The notes below the pieces were generated by a model, which searched no databases, was not told the origin of the DNA, and saw only the letters and a list, made by a program, of their open reading frames with translations. Made by a program: the position numbers and the translations under genes. From NCBI GenBank assembly GCA_003133185.1, contig PKWF01000232.1, positions 9,906-15,517 of the forward strand: a DNA stretch of 5,612 bases, in the 5' to 3' direction. Within the stretch, counting starts at the first letter, position 1. Each line of letters begins with the position of its first letter. Shown piece after piece: positions 1 through 5,158 of the stretch. Source of the DNA: Vulcanimicrobiota bacterium (GTDB lineage Bacteria > Vulcanimicrobiota > Vulcanimicrobiia > Vulcanimicrobiales > Vulcanimicrobiaceae).

Positions 1-122
1 TTGTCGGTCACATAATGCGCGGGCGTCGGGGGAATCGTGAAACCAGCGCCCGCCGCAACCGCCGGCGCCGCGTACAATAGCACCACGAGCGCCAACGCCA
101 GTCGCACACTCACGCGGCGCAT
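1..122 (-). CDS. TPM-domain (YgcG-like) membrane protein, N-terminal part only (TPM-E)
   Basis: This gene leaves the left edge; only its first 40 codons are visible. It starts at an ATG (122-120) one base after the TAG stop of TPM-D, so the two are probably translated together. The visible protein has a signal peptide: basic start MRRVSVR, a hydrophobic run LALALVVLLYAAPAVAA, and likely cleavage near residue 24. It continues with FTIPPTPAHYVTD, which matches the mature start of TPM-D (FIVPPAPTHYVTD) and TPM-B (FAIPPAPDHFVTD). It is therefore a third full-type TPM paralogue, expected to carry an exported TPM domain (PF04536), a membrane segment and a glycine-rich tail beyond the window; that expectation is inference. 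The role of bacterial TPM proteins is not settled. Confidence 0.85.
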   Translation of the reverse strand, partial: MRRVSVRLALALVVLLYAAPAVAAGAGFTIPPTPAHYVTD

Positions 123-123
123 C

Positions 124-918
124 CTACCAGCTCCCCGAAGCGCCGCCGCCGCCGAAATCGCCGCCGCCCGACGAAAAGTCGTCGTCGCTGCTACTGAAAT
201 CGTCGCTGCCGCCCGACGACGACGAGCCACTGCTGCCGCCGCTGCTCCAGAACGTAGAGCCCTTCTCCTCCTTCTTCGCTCTCGGCGTGCCCTTGCGCAC
301 GACGAGCATGAAGATCACAAACGCGAAGAACAGCACGAGGAGGCCGAAGAACGCGATCACCGCGATGACGAATCCCGAAACAGCCGGCGGCGCGGTGTTC
401 TCCTGCGCCGGCGGCGGCGTGACGCCCGCGTAGGAGGGCGTAATCGTCGTCAGCATCGCCGCGACACCGCTCGACACGGCGCCGTTGGGATCGTTGGCCT
501 TCATCCGCGGCACGATGTCGTCGCGGATGATCCGCGACGCATCGGCATCGGTCAACGAGCCTTCGAGCCCGTAGCCGACCTCGATGCGCACTTTGTGATC
601 GCTCATGAACATGAACAGAATCGCGCCGTCATCATTGCCGCGCCGCCCGACATGCCATTGATGTGCGCTCTCGCCGGTCCACGTCTCGAGCGGAACGTCG
701 CCCGTCGTGTCGCCGATCCAGACGATCACCTGGTGTCCGGTCGCTTTTTCGTAGGCTTTGAGTTCGGCGTCAACCGACGCTTGCGTCGCGCTCGAAAGCG
801 CACTCGCGTTATCGGTAACGTAATGAGTCGGGGCCGGCGGCACGATGAAATCTGCCGCGAGTGCCGGCACCAGCAGCACGCACGCGATAAACAAGCCTGC
901 CCAAGGAGTTGGACGCAT
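124..918 (-). CDS. TPM-domain (YgcG-like) membrane protein with Ser/Asp/Gly-rich tail (TPM-D)
   Basis: A membrane-anchored protein of the TPM family (PF04536; relatives are E. coli YgcG and plant Psb32/TLP18.3), 264 residues from the ATG at 918. Order of parts: signal peptide to about residue 22; mature start FIVPPAP; TPM domain about 30-160 with the family motifs GRRGNDDGAILF and RIEVGYGLEGSLTDADA; a proline-rich linker; one membrane helix about 182-207 (GFVIAVIAFFGLLVLFFAFV); a basic stretch RKGTPRAKKEEK; and a low-complexity tail of Ser, Asp, Gly and Phe ending GGGGASGSW. The basic residues after the helix place the tail in the cytoplasm and the domain outside. The start at 918 follows a TGA of a relic gene by two bases, as at the TPM-D/TPM-E junction; an in-frame ATG at 927 is the alternative. 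No enzymatic role can be read from the sequence. Confidence 0.93.
   Translation of the reverse strand: MRPTPWAGLFIACVLLVPALAADFIVPPAPTHYVTDNASALSSATQASVDAELKAYEKATGHQVIVWIGDTTGDVPLETWTGESAHQWHVGRRGNDDGAILFMFMSDHKVRIEVGYGLEGSLTDADASRIIRDDIVPRMKANDPNGAVSSGVAAMLTTITPSYAGVTPPPAQENTAPPAVSGFVIAVIAFFGLLVLFFAFVIFMLVVRKGTPRAKKEEKGSTFWSSGGSSGSSSSGGSDDFSSSDDDFSSGGGDFGGGGASGSW
421..849 (-). repeat. Paralogous repeat: TPM domain of TPM-D
   Basis: This 429-base stretch encodes 143 residues (FIVPPAP to YAGV) that align without a gap to the same stretch of TPM-B at 3006-3434, with 104 identical residues by hand count. At DNA level the copies include a 26-base identical run (713-738 here, 3298-3323 there). 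This shows a tandem duplication that is fairly recent or kept similar by gene conversion. Confidence 0.8.
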
Positions 919-920
919 CC

Positions 921-962
921 TCACCATCCGCCCGATGCACCGGCGCCGCCAAAAATCCCGCC
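921..962 (-). pseudogene. Relic 3' end of another TPM gene
   Basis: Directly before TPM-D the minus strand reads, in one frame, GGIFGGAGASGGW then TGA (923-921). This is the same C-terminus as TPM-B (GGFGGGGASGGW) and close to TPM-D (GGDFGGGGASGSW). Upstream in this frame the homology stops: a further 26 or so codons read without glycine-rich character to an in-frame TAA near 1041, with no TPM domain, membrane helix or plausible start. The simplest reading is that this is what remains of a TPM gene that once preceded TPM-D and lost its body by deletion or by arrival of the DUF899 gene. The stop/start spacing to TPM-D is two bases, the same architecture as the intact TPM-D/TPM-E junction. Confidence 0.7.
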
Positions 963-1069
963 GGACGCAGATCTGCCGGTGGGACCTCGAGCGGAGGCAG
1001 GGTGGAAGGGCGCGGCCGCGCGACGGGCTAGTGACGCTTAAGTTGGAACTAAGAGCCGTAAGCTCGCGG

Positions 1070-1789
1070 TCAAGTTCCCCGTACTTTGTTTAGGTGCTCG
1101 ACCCAGTTTGGGTCGGGCGAGGCGTCAGTGGGATAGTTGTCGTGCCAATTCCACCAGGTGTATGGCTCGGTCTGGGGATAGCCCTCAGGTGAATCCTCCC
1201 ACAGCTCCTGGCGACCGAGCGGCGTAATGTCGAGATAGCTCCAAATGCTGCCCATCTGCTCGTCGCCGCGGCTGTTGACAAGGTACGTTCGGAACACACG
1301 CTCGCCATCGCGGAAAAAAACGTTGTGCCCGTGCCATTCATCGACGCCGAAGTCGGCATCGAAGCTGTCCGTCATCGTGTACCACGGCCACCTCCAATCC
1401 ATGCGAGCCTTCAGGCGCTGAATGTCCGCTTGAGGTGCCCGCGACGCGTATGCGAGCATCGTGTCGCGCGCGTTCAAGTGCGCGATGTGGCTCACCTGAT
1501 CGGCGCCCATCGAGCAACCGCGGCAGGCATGCTCCGGCCAACCAAGCACGCCGGGCTCGAAAAAGGCGCGATAAAGAATGAGCTGGCGACGACCCTCGAA
1601 TAAGTCGAGCAGGCTCGCGTTGCCATTAGGCCCCTCGAACACATATTTCTTCTCAACGGCCATCCACGGCATCCGGCGACGCTCAGCAGCTAGCGCGTCG
1701 CGAGAACGAAGCACCGCTTTCTCCTTCACGAGCAGCTTTTGCCGCGCTTCCTCCCACTCTTGAGGCGACACGATTGGGGGCGTATTCAT
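1070..1789 (-). CDS. DUF899 family thioredoxin-like protein
   Basis: A 239-residue soluble protein of the DUF899 family (PF05988), which has a thioredoxin-like fold and no firmly established substrate. Visible hallmarks: N-terminal helix ending in KEKAVLRSRDALAAERRRMPW (20-42); VEKKYVFEGPNGNASLLDLF (45-64); the strand RRQLILYRAFF; a thioredoxin-type CxxC as CRGCS (Cys89, Cys92); then ASRAP (115-119), the aromatic WRWPWYTM (132-139), VFFRDGERVFRTYLVNSRG, and the C-terminal SYLDITPLGRQE (184-195). The pair of cysteines makes a redox role possible; this is inference. There is no signal peptide. The start at 1789 is preferred over an in-frame ATG at 1846 because a strong GGAGGAAA lies just upstream and the longer N-terminus (RSHIHAYHRSD...) does not fit the family. 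Unlike its neighbours it is not tightly overlapped, which suggests separate expression and possibly later arrival. Confidence 0.92.
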   Translation of the reverse strand: MNTPPIVSPQEWEEARQKLLVKEKAVLRSRDALAAERRRMPWMAVEKKYVFEGPNGNASLLDLFEGRRQLILYRAFFEPGVLGWPEHACRGCSMGADQVSHIAHLNARDTMLAYASRAPQADIQRLKARMDWRWPWYTMTDSFDADFGVDEWHGHNVFFRDGERVFRTYLVNSRGDEQMGSIWSYLDITPLGRQELWEDSPEGYPQTEPYTWWNWHDNYPTDASPDPNWVEHLNKVRGT

Positions 1790-1795
1790 GTGAGG

Positions 1796-1803
1796 TTTCC
1801 TCC
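1796..1803 (-). promoter_or_regulatory. Shine-Dalgarno site of the DUF899 gene
   Basis: The minus strand reads GGAGGAAA here. GGAGG is separated from the ATG at 1789 by nine bases. It is the clearest ribosome binding site in the window and fixes the start codon. The other genes mostly lack such a site and rely on overlap with the gene before. Confidence 0.75.
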
Positions 1804-1833
1804 GACAATCAGATCTGTGATAAGCATGAATAT

Positions 1834-1849
1834 GGGATCGATTCATCCC
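1834..1849. repeat. Short inverted repeat upstream of the DUF899 gene
   Basis: GGGAT and ATCCC flank a six-base spacer, giving a 5-bp stem or two half sites about 45 bases upstream of the DUF899 start. It could be an operator or a leader hairpin, but it is short enough to be chance. Confidence 0.25.
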
Positions 1850-1869
1850 CTATCTCCCGCTTTATCAAC

Positions 1870-1886
1870 CCTCAAGGTGGTTGAGG
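1870..1886. repeat. Small hairpin between the fragment gene and DUF899
   Basis: CCTCAA and TTGAGG form a perfect 6-bp stem around a 5-base loop (GGTGG on the plus strand), in the gap after the truncated gene ending at 1943. No run of T follows on the minus strand, so it is not a classical intrinsic terminator. It may mark the boundary of the upstream operon. Confidence 0.3.
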
Positions 1887-1942
1887 CTCGCTCATTGGCG
1901 CAGCGGCTGCAGAAACAACCGGCCGTGCGGGTAGGCGAACGC

Positions 1943-2146
1943 TCACAAGCAATCGACTGCGGTGTAAACGATAGGGCCCAAAGTGAGTTTGCCTAGCGTG
2001 CCGTCCTCCAACTGCCTACCCACGAACGCGTGATGATTGGCGAGCAACGCCTGCGCCTGATCGTCGGCCCGAACCGGTGCGGCCCAGAGTGCGACCGTCG
2101 ATATTGCGACCGCAGCTGCAAAAAGCTGCGCGCGCACGCGCCACAT
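1943..2146 (-). pseudogene. Truncated exported protein, N-terminal fragment resembling aspartyl-protease-like proteins
   Basis: A 67-residue frame with a clear signal peptide: MWRVRAQ, then a hydrophobic stretch LFAAAVAISTVALWAAPVRA, cleavage likely before DDQAQ. The mature part is only ADDQAQALLANHHAFVG and RQLEDGTLGKLTL, then GPIVYTAVDCL and a TGA. The 'ALL..H.AFVG.Q..DGT' segment resembles the opening of secreted aspartyl-protease-like (retropepsin-type) proteins of Eremiobacterota, which are normally several hundred residues; this is recalled, not searched. No protease body follows, so it looks like a 5' remnant. The start at 2146 has GGTGAT (2159-2154) seven bases upstream. The alternative ATG at 2155 overlaps the TPM-C stop (TGATG) and adds three residues. 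It could instead be a genuine small secreted protein. Confidence 0.55.
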
Positions 2147-2154
2147 GTTTAACA

Positions 2155-2706
2155 TCACCGCACCCAGGCAATCGCCCGCACGATCCACTTCAGCACTATC
2201 GCCGCGGCAAACAGATAACACAACGTGTACATAAACCCGCGAATGAAAAGGGTCAGCGGCGTCGCCTTGGGCCACGCTACGTTTGCGAAACGTGGCGCAA
2301 TCGCGTGGACGATCGCGTCCACGCCGTAAGACGCAGCGTCGTTGGCATCCTCGCGCCGCATTCGGGGGCGCACCACGCCGTCGAGGATCCGCGCAATCAC
2401 CGCGTCGCTCAACTCCACGCGCAGGTGCGATCCCGTCACGATGCTCGCGTCGTGCTGATGCAGCCAAAGGAAGAGCACCGCGCCGTCGTCTCCCGCGAAG
2501 TTCTCCGGCGGTGCCTCCGCACTGCTGCGCGCGATCACTAGGAAGACCGGATGCCCTGTCTGCTCTTGGAACGCTTGCAGATTCCGCGCGACCCACGCCG
2601 TTGTGTCATTGGCTAAAACCTCCGGCCGGTCGATCACGTAGTGCTGCGGCGCCACCGTCGGCAGCATCGCGAGCGCGAGCAATATCAATGCTACCGGCCC
2701 TACCAT
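2155..2706 (-). CDS. Divergent, shortened TPM-domain membrane protein without glycine tail (TPM-C)
   Basis: A 183-residue protein. Its ATG (2706) lies inside the last Trp codon and stop of TPM-B (ATGGTAG, 7-base overlap), so it is translationally coupled. A hydrophobic signal or anchor comes first (MVGPVALILLALAMLP), then HYVIDRPEVLAND, matching the HYVTDNA..L entry of the paralogues. LQAFQEQTGHPVFLVI aligns with LQTYERATGHQVIVWI of TPM-B, and GDDGAVLFLWL with HDDGAVLFLFM. Compared with B and D it lacks the segment LETWTGESA..W.VGRRG (replaced by a few residues) and the GYGLE motif (here SHLRVELSDA). It ends in a hydrophobic segment about 151-180 (LTLFIRGFMYTLCYLFAAAI) with no glycine-rich tail. 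It appears to be a paralogue that has lost or changed the usual surface of the TPM domain. The frame is intact, so it is not called a pseudogene. Confidence 0.85.
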   Translation of the reverse strand: MVGPVALILLALAMLPTVAPQHYVIDRPEVLANDTTAWVARNLQAFQEQTGHPVFLVIARSSAEAPPENFAGDDGAVLFLWLHQHDASIVTGSHLRVELSDAVIARILDGVVRPRMRREDANDAASYGVDAIVHAIAPRFANVAWPKATPLTLFIRGFMYTLCYLFAAAIVLKWIVRAIAWVR

Positions 2707-3503
2707 CCGCCCGACGCGCCTCCGCCCCCGAAACCGCCGCCTCCGCCGGAAAATCCGCCACCACCACCGCCGCCGCCGCTCGTCAACCCTCCGATGAAGC
2801 CGCCGGTCCAGAACGCCGAGCGCCCCATGTCGCGATTGGCCTGCGCCGTACCCTCGCGCATCACGAGATAGCCGTAGCGAATGTTGCGGACGATCGAAAT
2901 GACCGCTATGAACATCCCGAAGCCGAAAAACAAAAGGGCGAAGATGGTGAAGTATATATTGCTGCCGATCGATCCGCTGGTCGACGATGCTCCCGGCGGC
3001 GGTATCACACCCGCGTAGCCCGGCGTGATCGTCGTCAGCATCGCGGCCACGCCGCTGGTCACCGCGCCGTCGACGTCGTTCGCCCGCATCTTCGGTCGAA
3101 TCACGTCGGTGATGATGCGATAGCTGTCGGCATCGGTCAGCGCGGCCTCCAAGCCGTAGCCGACTTCGATGCGAATCTTGCGATCGTGCATGAACAGGAA
3201 GAGCACCGCACCGTCGTCGTGGCCACGCCGGCCGACCTTCCATTTGGCGGCGCTCTCGCCGGTCCAGGTTTCCAGCGGCACGTCGCCCGTGCTCTGTCCG
3301 ATCCAGACGATCACCTGGTGTCCCGTCGCCCGTTCGTAGGTTTGCAGTTCGTTCTCGATCGACGCGCGCGCGTTCGCCGACAGCGCGCCGGCGTTGTCGG
3401 TTACGAAGTGGTCGGGCGCCGGCGGAATCGCGAAGCCCTGCGCGAACGTCGCGACCGGAAGCGTCGCCAGCACGAGCGCGCAGAGCGCTCGCCGAACGCT
3501 CAC
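2700..3503 (-). CDS. TPM-domain (YgcG-like) membrane protein with Gly-rich tail (TPM-B)
   Basis: A 267-residue full-type TPM protein (PF04536). Parts in order: signal peptide 1-22 (MSVRRALCALVLATLPVATF, then AQ); TPM domain about 27-155 with TGDVPLETWTGES, GRRGHDDGAVLFLF and RIEVGYGLEAALTDADS; linker IPPPGASSTSG; membrane helix about 182-204 (NIYFTIFALLFFGFGMFIAV); a basic juxtamembrane part (RNIRYGYLVMREGTAQANRD); and a tail of almost pure glycine with spaced Phe ending GGFGGGGASGGW. The start is a GTG whose GTGA overlaps the stop of TPM-A by four bases, a typical coupling junction. It shares 104 of 143 residues (73%) with TPM-D from the mature start to YAGV, without gaps. By the positive-inside rule the domain is extracytoplasmic and the tail cytoplasmic. 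Function is unknown beyond the usual link of TPM proteins with LemA. Confidence 0.95.
   Translation of the reverse strand: MSVRRALCALVLATLPVATFAQGFAIPPAPDHFVTDNAGALSANARASIENELQTYERATGHQVIVWIGQSTGDVPLETWTGESAAKWKVGRRGHDDGAVLFLFMHDRKIRIEVGYGLEAALTDADSYRIITDVIRPKMRANDVDGAVTSGVAAMLTTITPGYAGVIPPPGASSTSGSIGSNIYFTIFALLFFGFGMFIAVISIVRNIRYGYLVMREGTAQANRDMGRSAFWTGGFIGGLTSGGGGGGGGFSGGGGGFGGGGASGGW
3006..3434 (-). repeat. Paralogous repeat: TPM domain of TPM-B
   Basis: Partner of the repeat at 421-849: same orientation, equal length, about 73% identical in protein. Similarity drops sharply after YAGV, in the linker and membrane helix, and returns only at the final GGGGASG-W tail. Confidence 0.8.
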
Positions 3504-3889
3504 GCAGAGCTCGTGTTGGGCTCCGCGAAATGCGCGTGCAGCACCTCGCCTAGACGCGCGACGGCATACAAAATTCCGGCTTCGGTCTCACCGCGAGCGA
3601 AAAACGGCGTGCTCTTCTCTACCACGTCGTTCCAGAACGCGTCGCCGACTCGCTCGTGCAGCACGCGATCGCCGACGATCGCGAAACGGCGGGCTTTGGG
3701 AGCGACCAAGATCAGCGCGGCGTTGGCGTGTTCGTGGCGCTGCAAACCGATGAGCCCAAACTCCCGCTTGGCGCGTTCGAACGCATCGACGCTGCGATCG
3801 GGAATTTCGCGAACCGCGATGCGCCCGGTCGTTCCGTCTTCGGCCGCCGCAATCGCCGCTGAGATCGTTGCCTGCTGCGCCTTGGTCAC
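3500..3889 (-). CDS. Short TPM-domain protein, apparently soluble (TPM-A)
   Basis: A 129-residue TPM-family protein of the second type usually found beside lemA. It starts at GTG 3889 within GTGA, overlapping the lemA stop by four bases. Visible features: an N-terminal helix (KAQQATISAAIAAAED), a strand TGRIAVRE, HEHANAALILVAPKARRFAIVGD (52-74), then LHERVGDAFWNDVV (77-90) and a closing helix about 102-118 (TEAGILYAVARLGEVL). 'RRFAIVGD..LHE.VG..FW' is the recognised core of this subgroup. No signal peptide and no membrane segment can be seen, and there is no glycine tail, so it is probably cytoplasmic, unlike its paralogues. It may act on the inner side together with LemA or the cytoplasmic tails of TPM-B and TPM-D; that is inference. 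Confidence 0.88.
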   Translation of the reverse strand: MTKAQQATISAAIAAAEDGTTGRIAVREIPDRSVDAFERAKREFGLIGLQRHEHANAALILVAPKARRFAIVGDRVLHERVGDAFWNDVVEKSTPFFARGETEAGILYAVARLGEVLHAHFAEPNTSSA

Positions 3890-4503
3890 GGGCTGAAGTT
3901 CACGACCGGTGCCTGCTCCGCGCCGGGCTGCGATTTGAAATATGGCTTTTCGTTGAAACGGCTGCCGAAGAGTCCGGCGAAGAACACCGTCGGAATCGTG
4001 TCGCGCCGGGTGTTGAAGGTCTGGGCGACCTCGTTGTATTTCCGGCGCTCGAACGCGATGCGGTTTTCGGTGCCCTCGAGCTGCGCCTGCAGCGTCGCAA
4101 AGTTCTCCGTCGCCTTTAGCTGCGGATAATTCTCGACAACCGCCAATAATCGCGAGAGCGCCGACCCGAGCTGATCTTGCGCGGCGGCGTATTTGGCGAA
4201 GTCTTGCGGATTGTTAATCGCGTTTTGCGCGACCTCGGGTGAAATCTGCCCGACGCTGGCGCGGGCTTTCGCTACTGCCTCGTAGGTGCTCGATTCAAAG
4301 TTCGCCGCGCCCTTGACGGTCGCGACGAGATTGGGCACGAGGTCGGCGCGTCGCTGGTAGACGTTTTGCACCTGCCCCCATTGCGCGTCGACGGCTTGGC
4401 TAAGCGTCACGAGGGAGTTATAGGCGGTGCCGACCATCACCGCGACGATGATCACGATGACGCCGATCACGACCGGCACAGCATAGGAAGGACGTTGTTG
4501 CAT
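3886..4503 (-). CDS. lemA: LemA family membrane protein
   Basis: A 205-residue LemA protein (PF04011), close to the usual family size. One N-terminal membrane helix is seen at about 9-26 (VPVVIGVIVIIVAVMVGT), followed at once by the family start YNSLVTLSQAVDAQW (28-42), then the signature RRADLVPNLVATVKG (51-65). Long helices follow, with AAAQDQLGSALSRLLAVVENYPQLKA, FATLQAQLEGTENRIAFER and YNEVAQTFNTRR; the end carries IPTVFFAGLFGSRFNEKPYF. LemA proteins are helical-bundle membrane proteins whose biochemical role is unsettled; they are repeatedly found with TPM genes, as here. It is the first gene of the coupled block. No convincing Shine-Dalgarno site lies before the ATG at 4503; a small GGGAG/CTCCC hairpin (4522-4536) sits in its leader. 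Confidence 0.96.
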   Translation of the reverse strand: MQQRPSYAVPVVIGVIVIIVAVMVGTAYNSLVTLSQAVDAQWGQVQNVYQRRADLVPNLVATVKGAANFESSTYEAVAKARASVGQISPEVAQNAINNPQDFAKYAAAQDQLGSALSRLLAVVENYPQLKATENFATLQAQLEGTENRIAFERRKYNEVAQTFNTRRDTIPTVFFAGLFGSRFNEKPYFKSQPGAEQAPVVNFSP

Positions 4504-4585
4504 AGCGTGGTCTACGGCTTTGGGAGGTCGACTCCCCCTACTCGCTCATCGGCAGCTACAAGCTACGGCGCCGCATTCGGGGTGT

Positions 4586-4987
4586 CTAGGCGTTATGTGC
4601 TAGCTGATCGAGCAACGCATCCATGGTGCGCGCCGCTAGCTTTTGGCCTACGATGCGATCGAAGACGCGGCCCACGGCACCTCCAGGCGGCTCGTACGAG
4701 CCTTCGAGTACAAGTTCCGTTTCTTGGCCGGCCGGCCGAACCGTAAGCGTCGCGCCAAAGGAGGGAAAGCCGCGCCAAGCCGGTCGCCACGCAAATGCCA
4801 CACCGCTACTGGGCGGAGCGACTCTCGTCCAATCGTAAAGGAGAGAGTATTGAACCTCAACTCCTGCCGTTGAGGGACCCAAGGCCTTCACTTGGAGCTT
4901 TGGTTTTTGCGAAAAGAACTCTTGGAGGTGAGCGATCACGTCGCTCTGAGGTTTCTGGATTCGCGCCGTTCGGGCTATTCGCGTCAT
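4586..4987 (-). CDS. START/SRPBCC-like small protein
   Basis: A 133-residue protein with the look of the START/SRPBCC (polyketide cyclase-like) fold, whose members form a helix-grip pocket for hydrophobic ligands. It begins MTRIARTARIQKPQSDVIAHLQEFF, continues with alternating strands (VEVQYSLLYDWTRVAPPS; FGATLTVRPAGQETELVLEGSYEPP) and ends with the amphipathic helix GRVFDRIVGQKLAARTMDALLDQLA. The 'L.GSYEPPGG..GR.FD...G...A..T...LL..L' ending is typical of this group. The frame stays open to 5236, but the upstream residues are Arg/Pro-rich and unlike the fold, so the ATG at 4987 is preferred. No Shine-Dalgarno site is visible; a promoter-like pair ends only nine bases upstream. It lies 82 bases before lemA and may or may not share its transcript. 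The ligand is unknown. Confidence 0.78.
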   Translation of the reverse strand: MTRIARTARIQKPQSDVIAHLQEFFSQKPKLQVKALGPSTAGVEVQYSLLYDWTRVAPPSSGVAFAWRPAWRGFPSFGATLTVRPAGQETELVLEGSYEPPGGAVGRVFDRIVGQKLAARTMDALLDQLAHNA

Positions 4988-4996
4988 AGGTGGACC

Positions 4997-5025
4997 ATTT
5001 TCATCGAATCCGAACCCAACGTCAA
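4997..5025 (-). promoter_or_regulatory. Possible sigma70-type promoter of the START-like gene
   Basis: On the minus strand TTGACG (5025-5020) is followed after exactly 17 bases by GAAAAT (5002-4997). These match the -35 and -10 consensus at 5 of 6 and 4 of 6 positions. The -10 ends nine bases before the ATG at 4987, so transcription would begin at or within about two bases of the start codon. That agrees with the absence of a ribosome binding site and suggests a leaderless mRNA. Confidence 0.4.
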
Positions 5026-5158
5026 CACCGAGCGTGCGTCTTTGCGTCCCGAAGTCACGCGGGCGTCTGAACCGGGCACGGGCTGCGGCGGGACCGGCCT
5101 CAAAAAGTGGTGGTTCTACGCATAGACCGAACCGGAGAGGTGGGCGCATCCTTCCCAT

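Noticed and set aside
124..260. Triplet-rich GCC/CGT runs as a microsatellite or CRISPR-like repeat
   Set aside because: They are the coding of the Ser/Asp/Gly tail of TPM-D, with irregular period and no spacers.
1010..1021. Perfect 12-base palindrome GCGCGGCCGCGC between DUF899 and the TPM relic
   Set aside because: Composed only of G and C in GC-rich DNA, with no second copy and no partner motif; not enough to call an operator or recombination site.
37..1041. A 334-codon open frame on the plus strand opposite TPM-D
   Set aside because: Low-complexity Arg/Ala/His-rich product, antisense to a clear TPM gene; an artefact of GC-rich coding.
1053..1065. GAGC/GCTC hairpin just after the DUF899 stop as a terminator
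   Set aside because: The stem is only 4 bp and no T-tract follows on the minus strand.
1847..1975. A cysteine-rich frame after the fragment gene reading CFCSRCANERAS, slightly like a small zinc-binding motif
   Set aside because: There is no start codon with a ribosome binding site, it is too short, and the resemblance is slight; it is more likely chance in a non-coding gap.
2283..3896. A 537-codon open frame on the plus strand opposite TPM-A, TPM-B and part of TPM-C
   Set aside because: Arg/Ala/Pro-rich translation with no domain or family motif; the minus strand carries recognisable proteins with coupled starts. It is open because of GC-rich codon use in the real genes.
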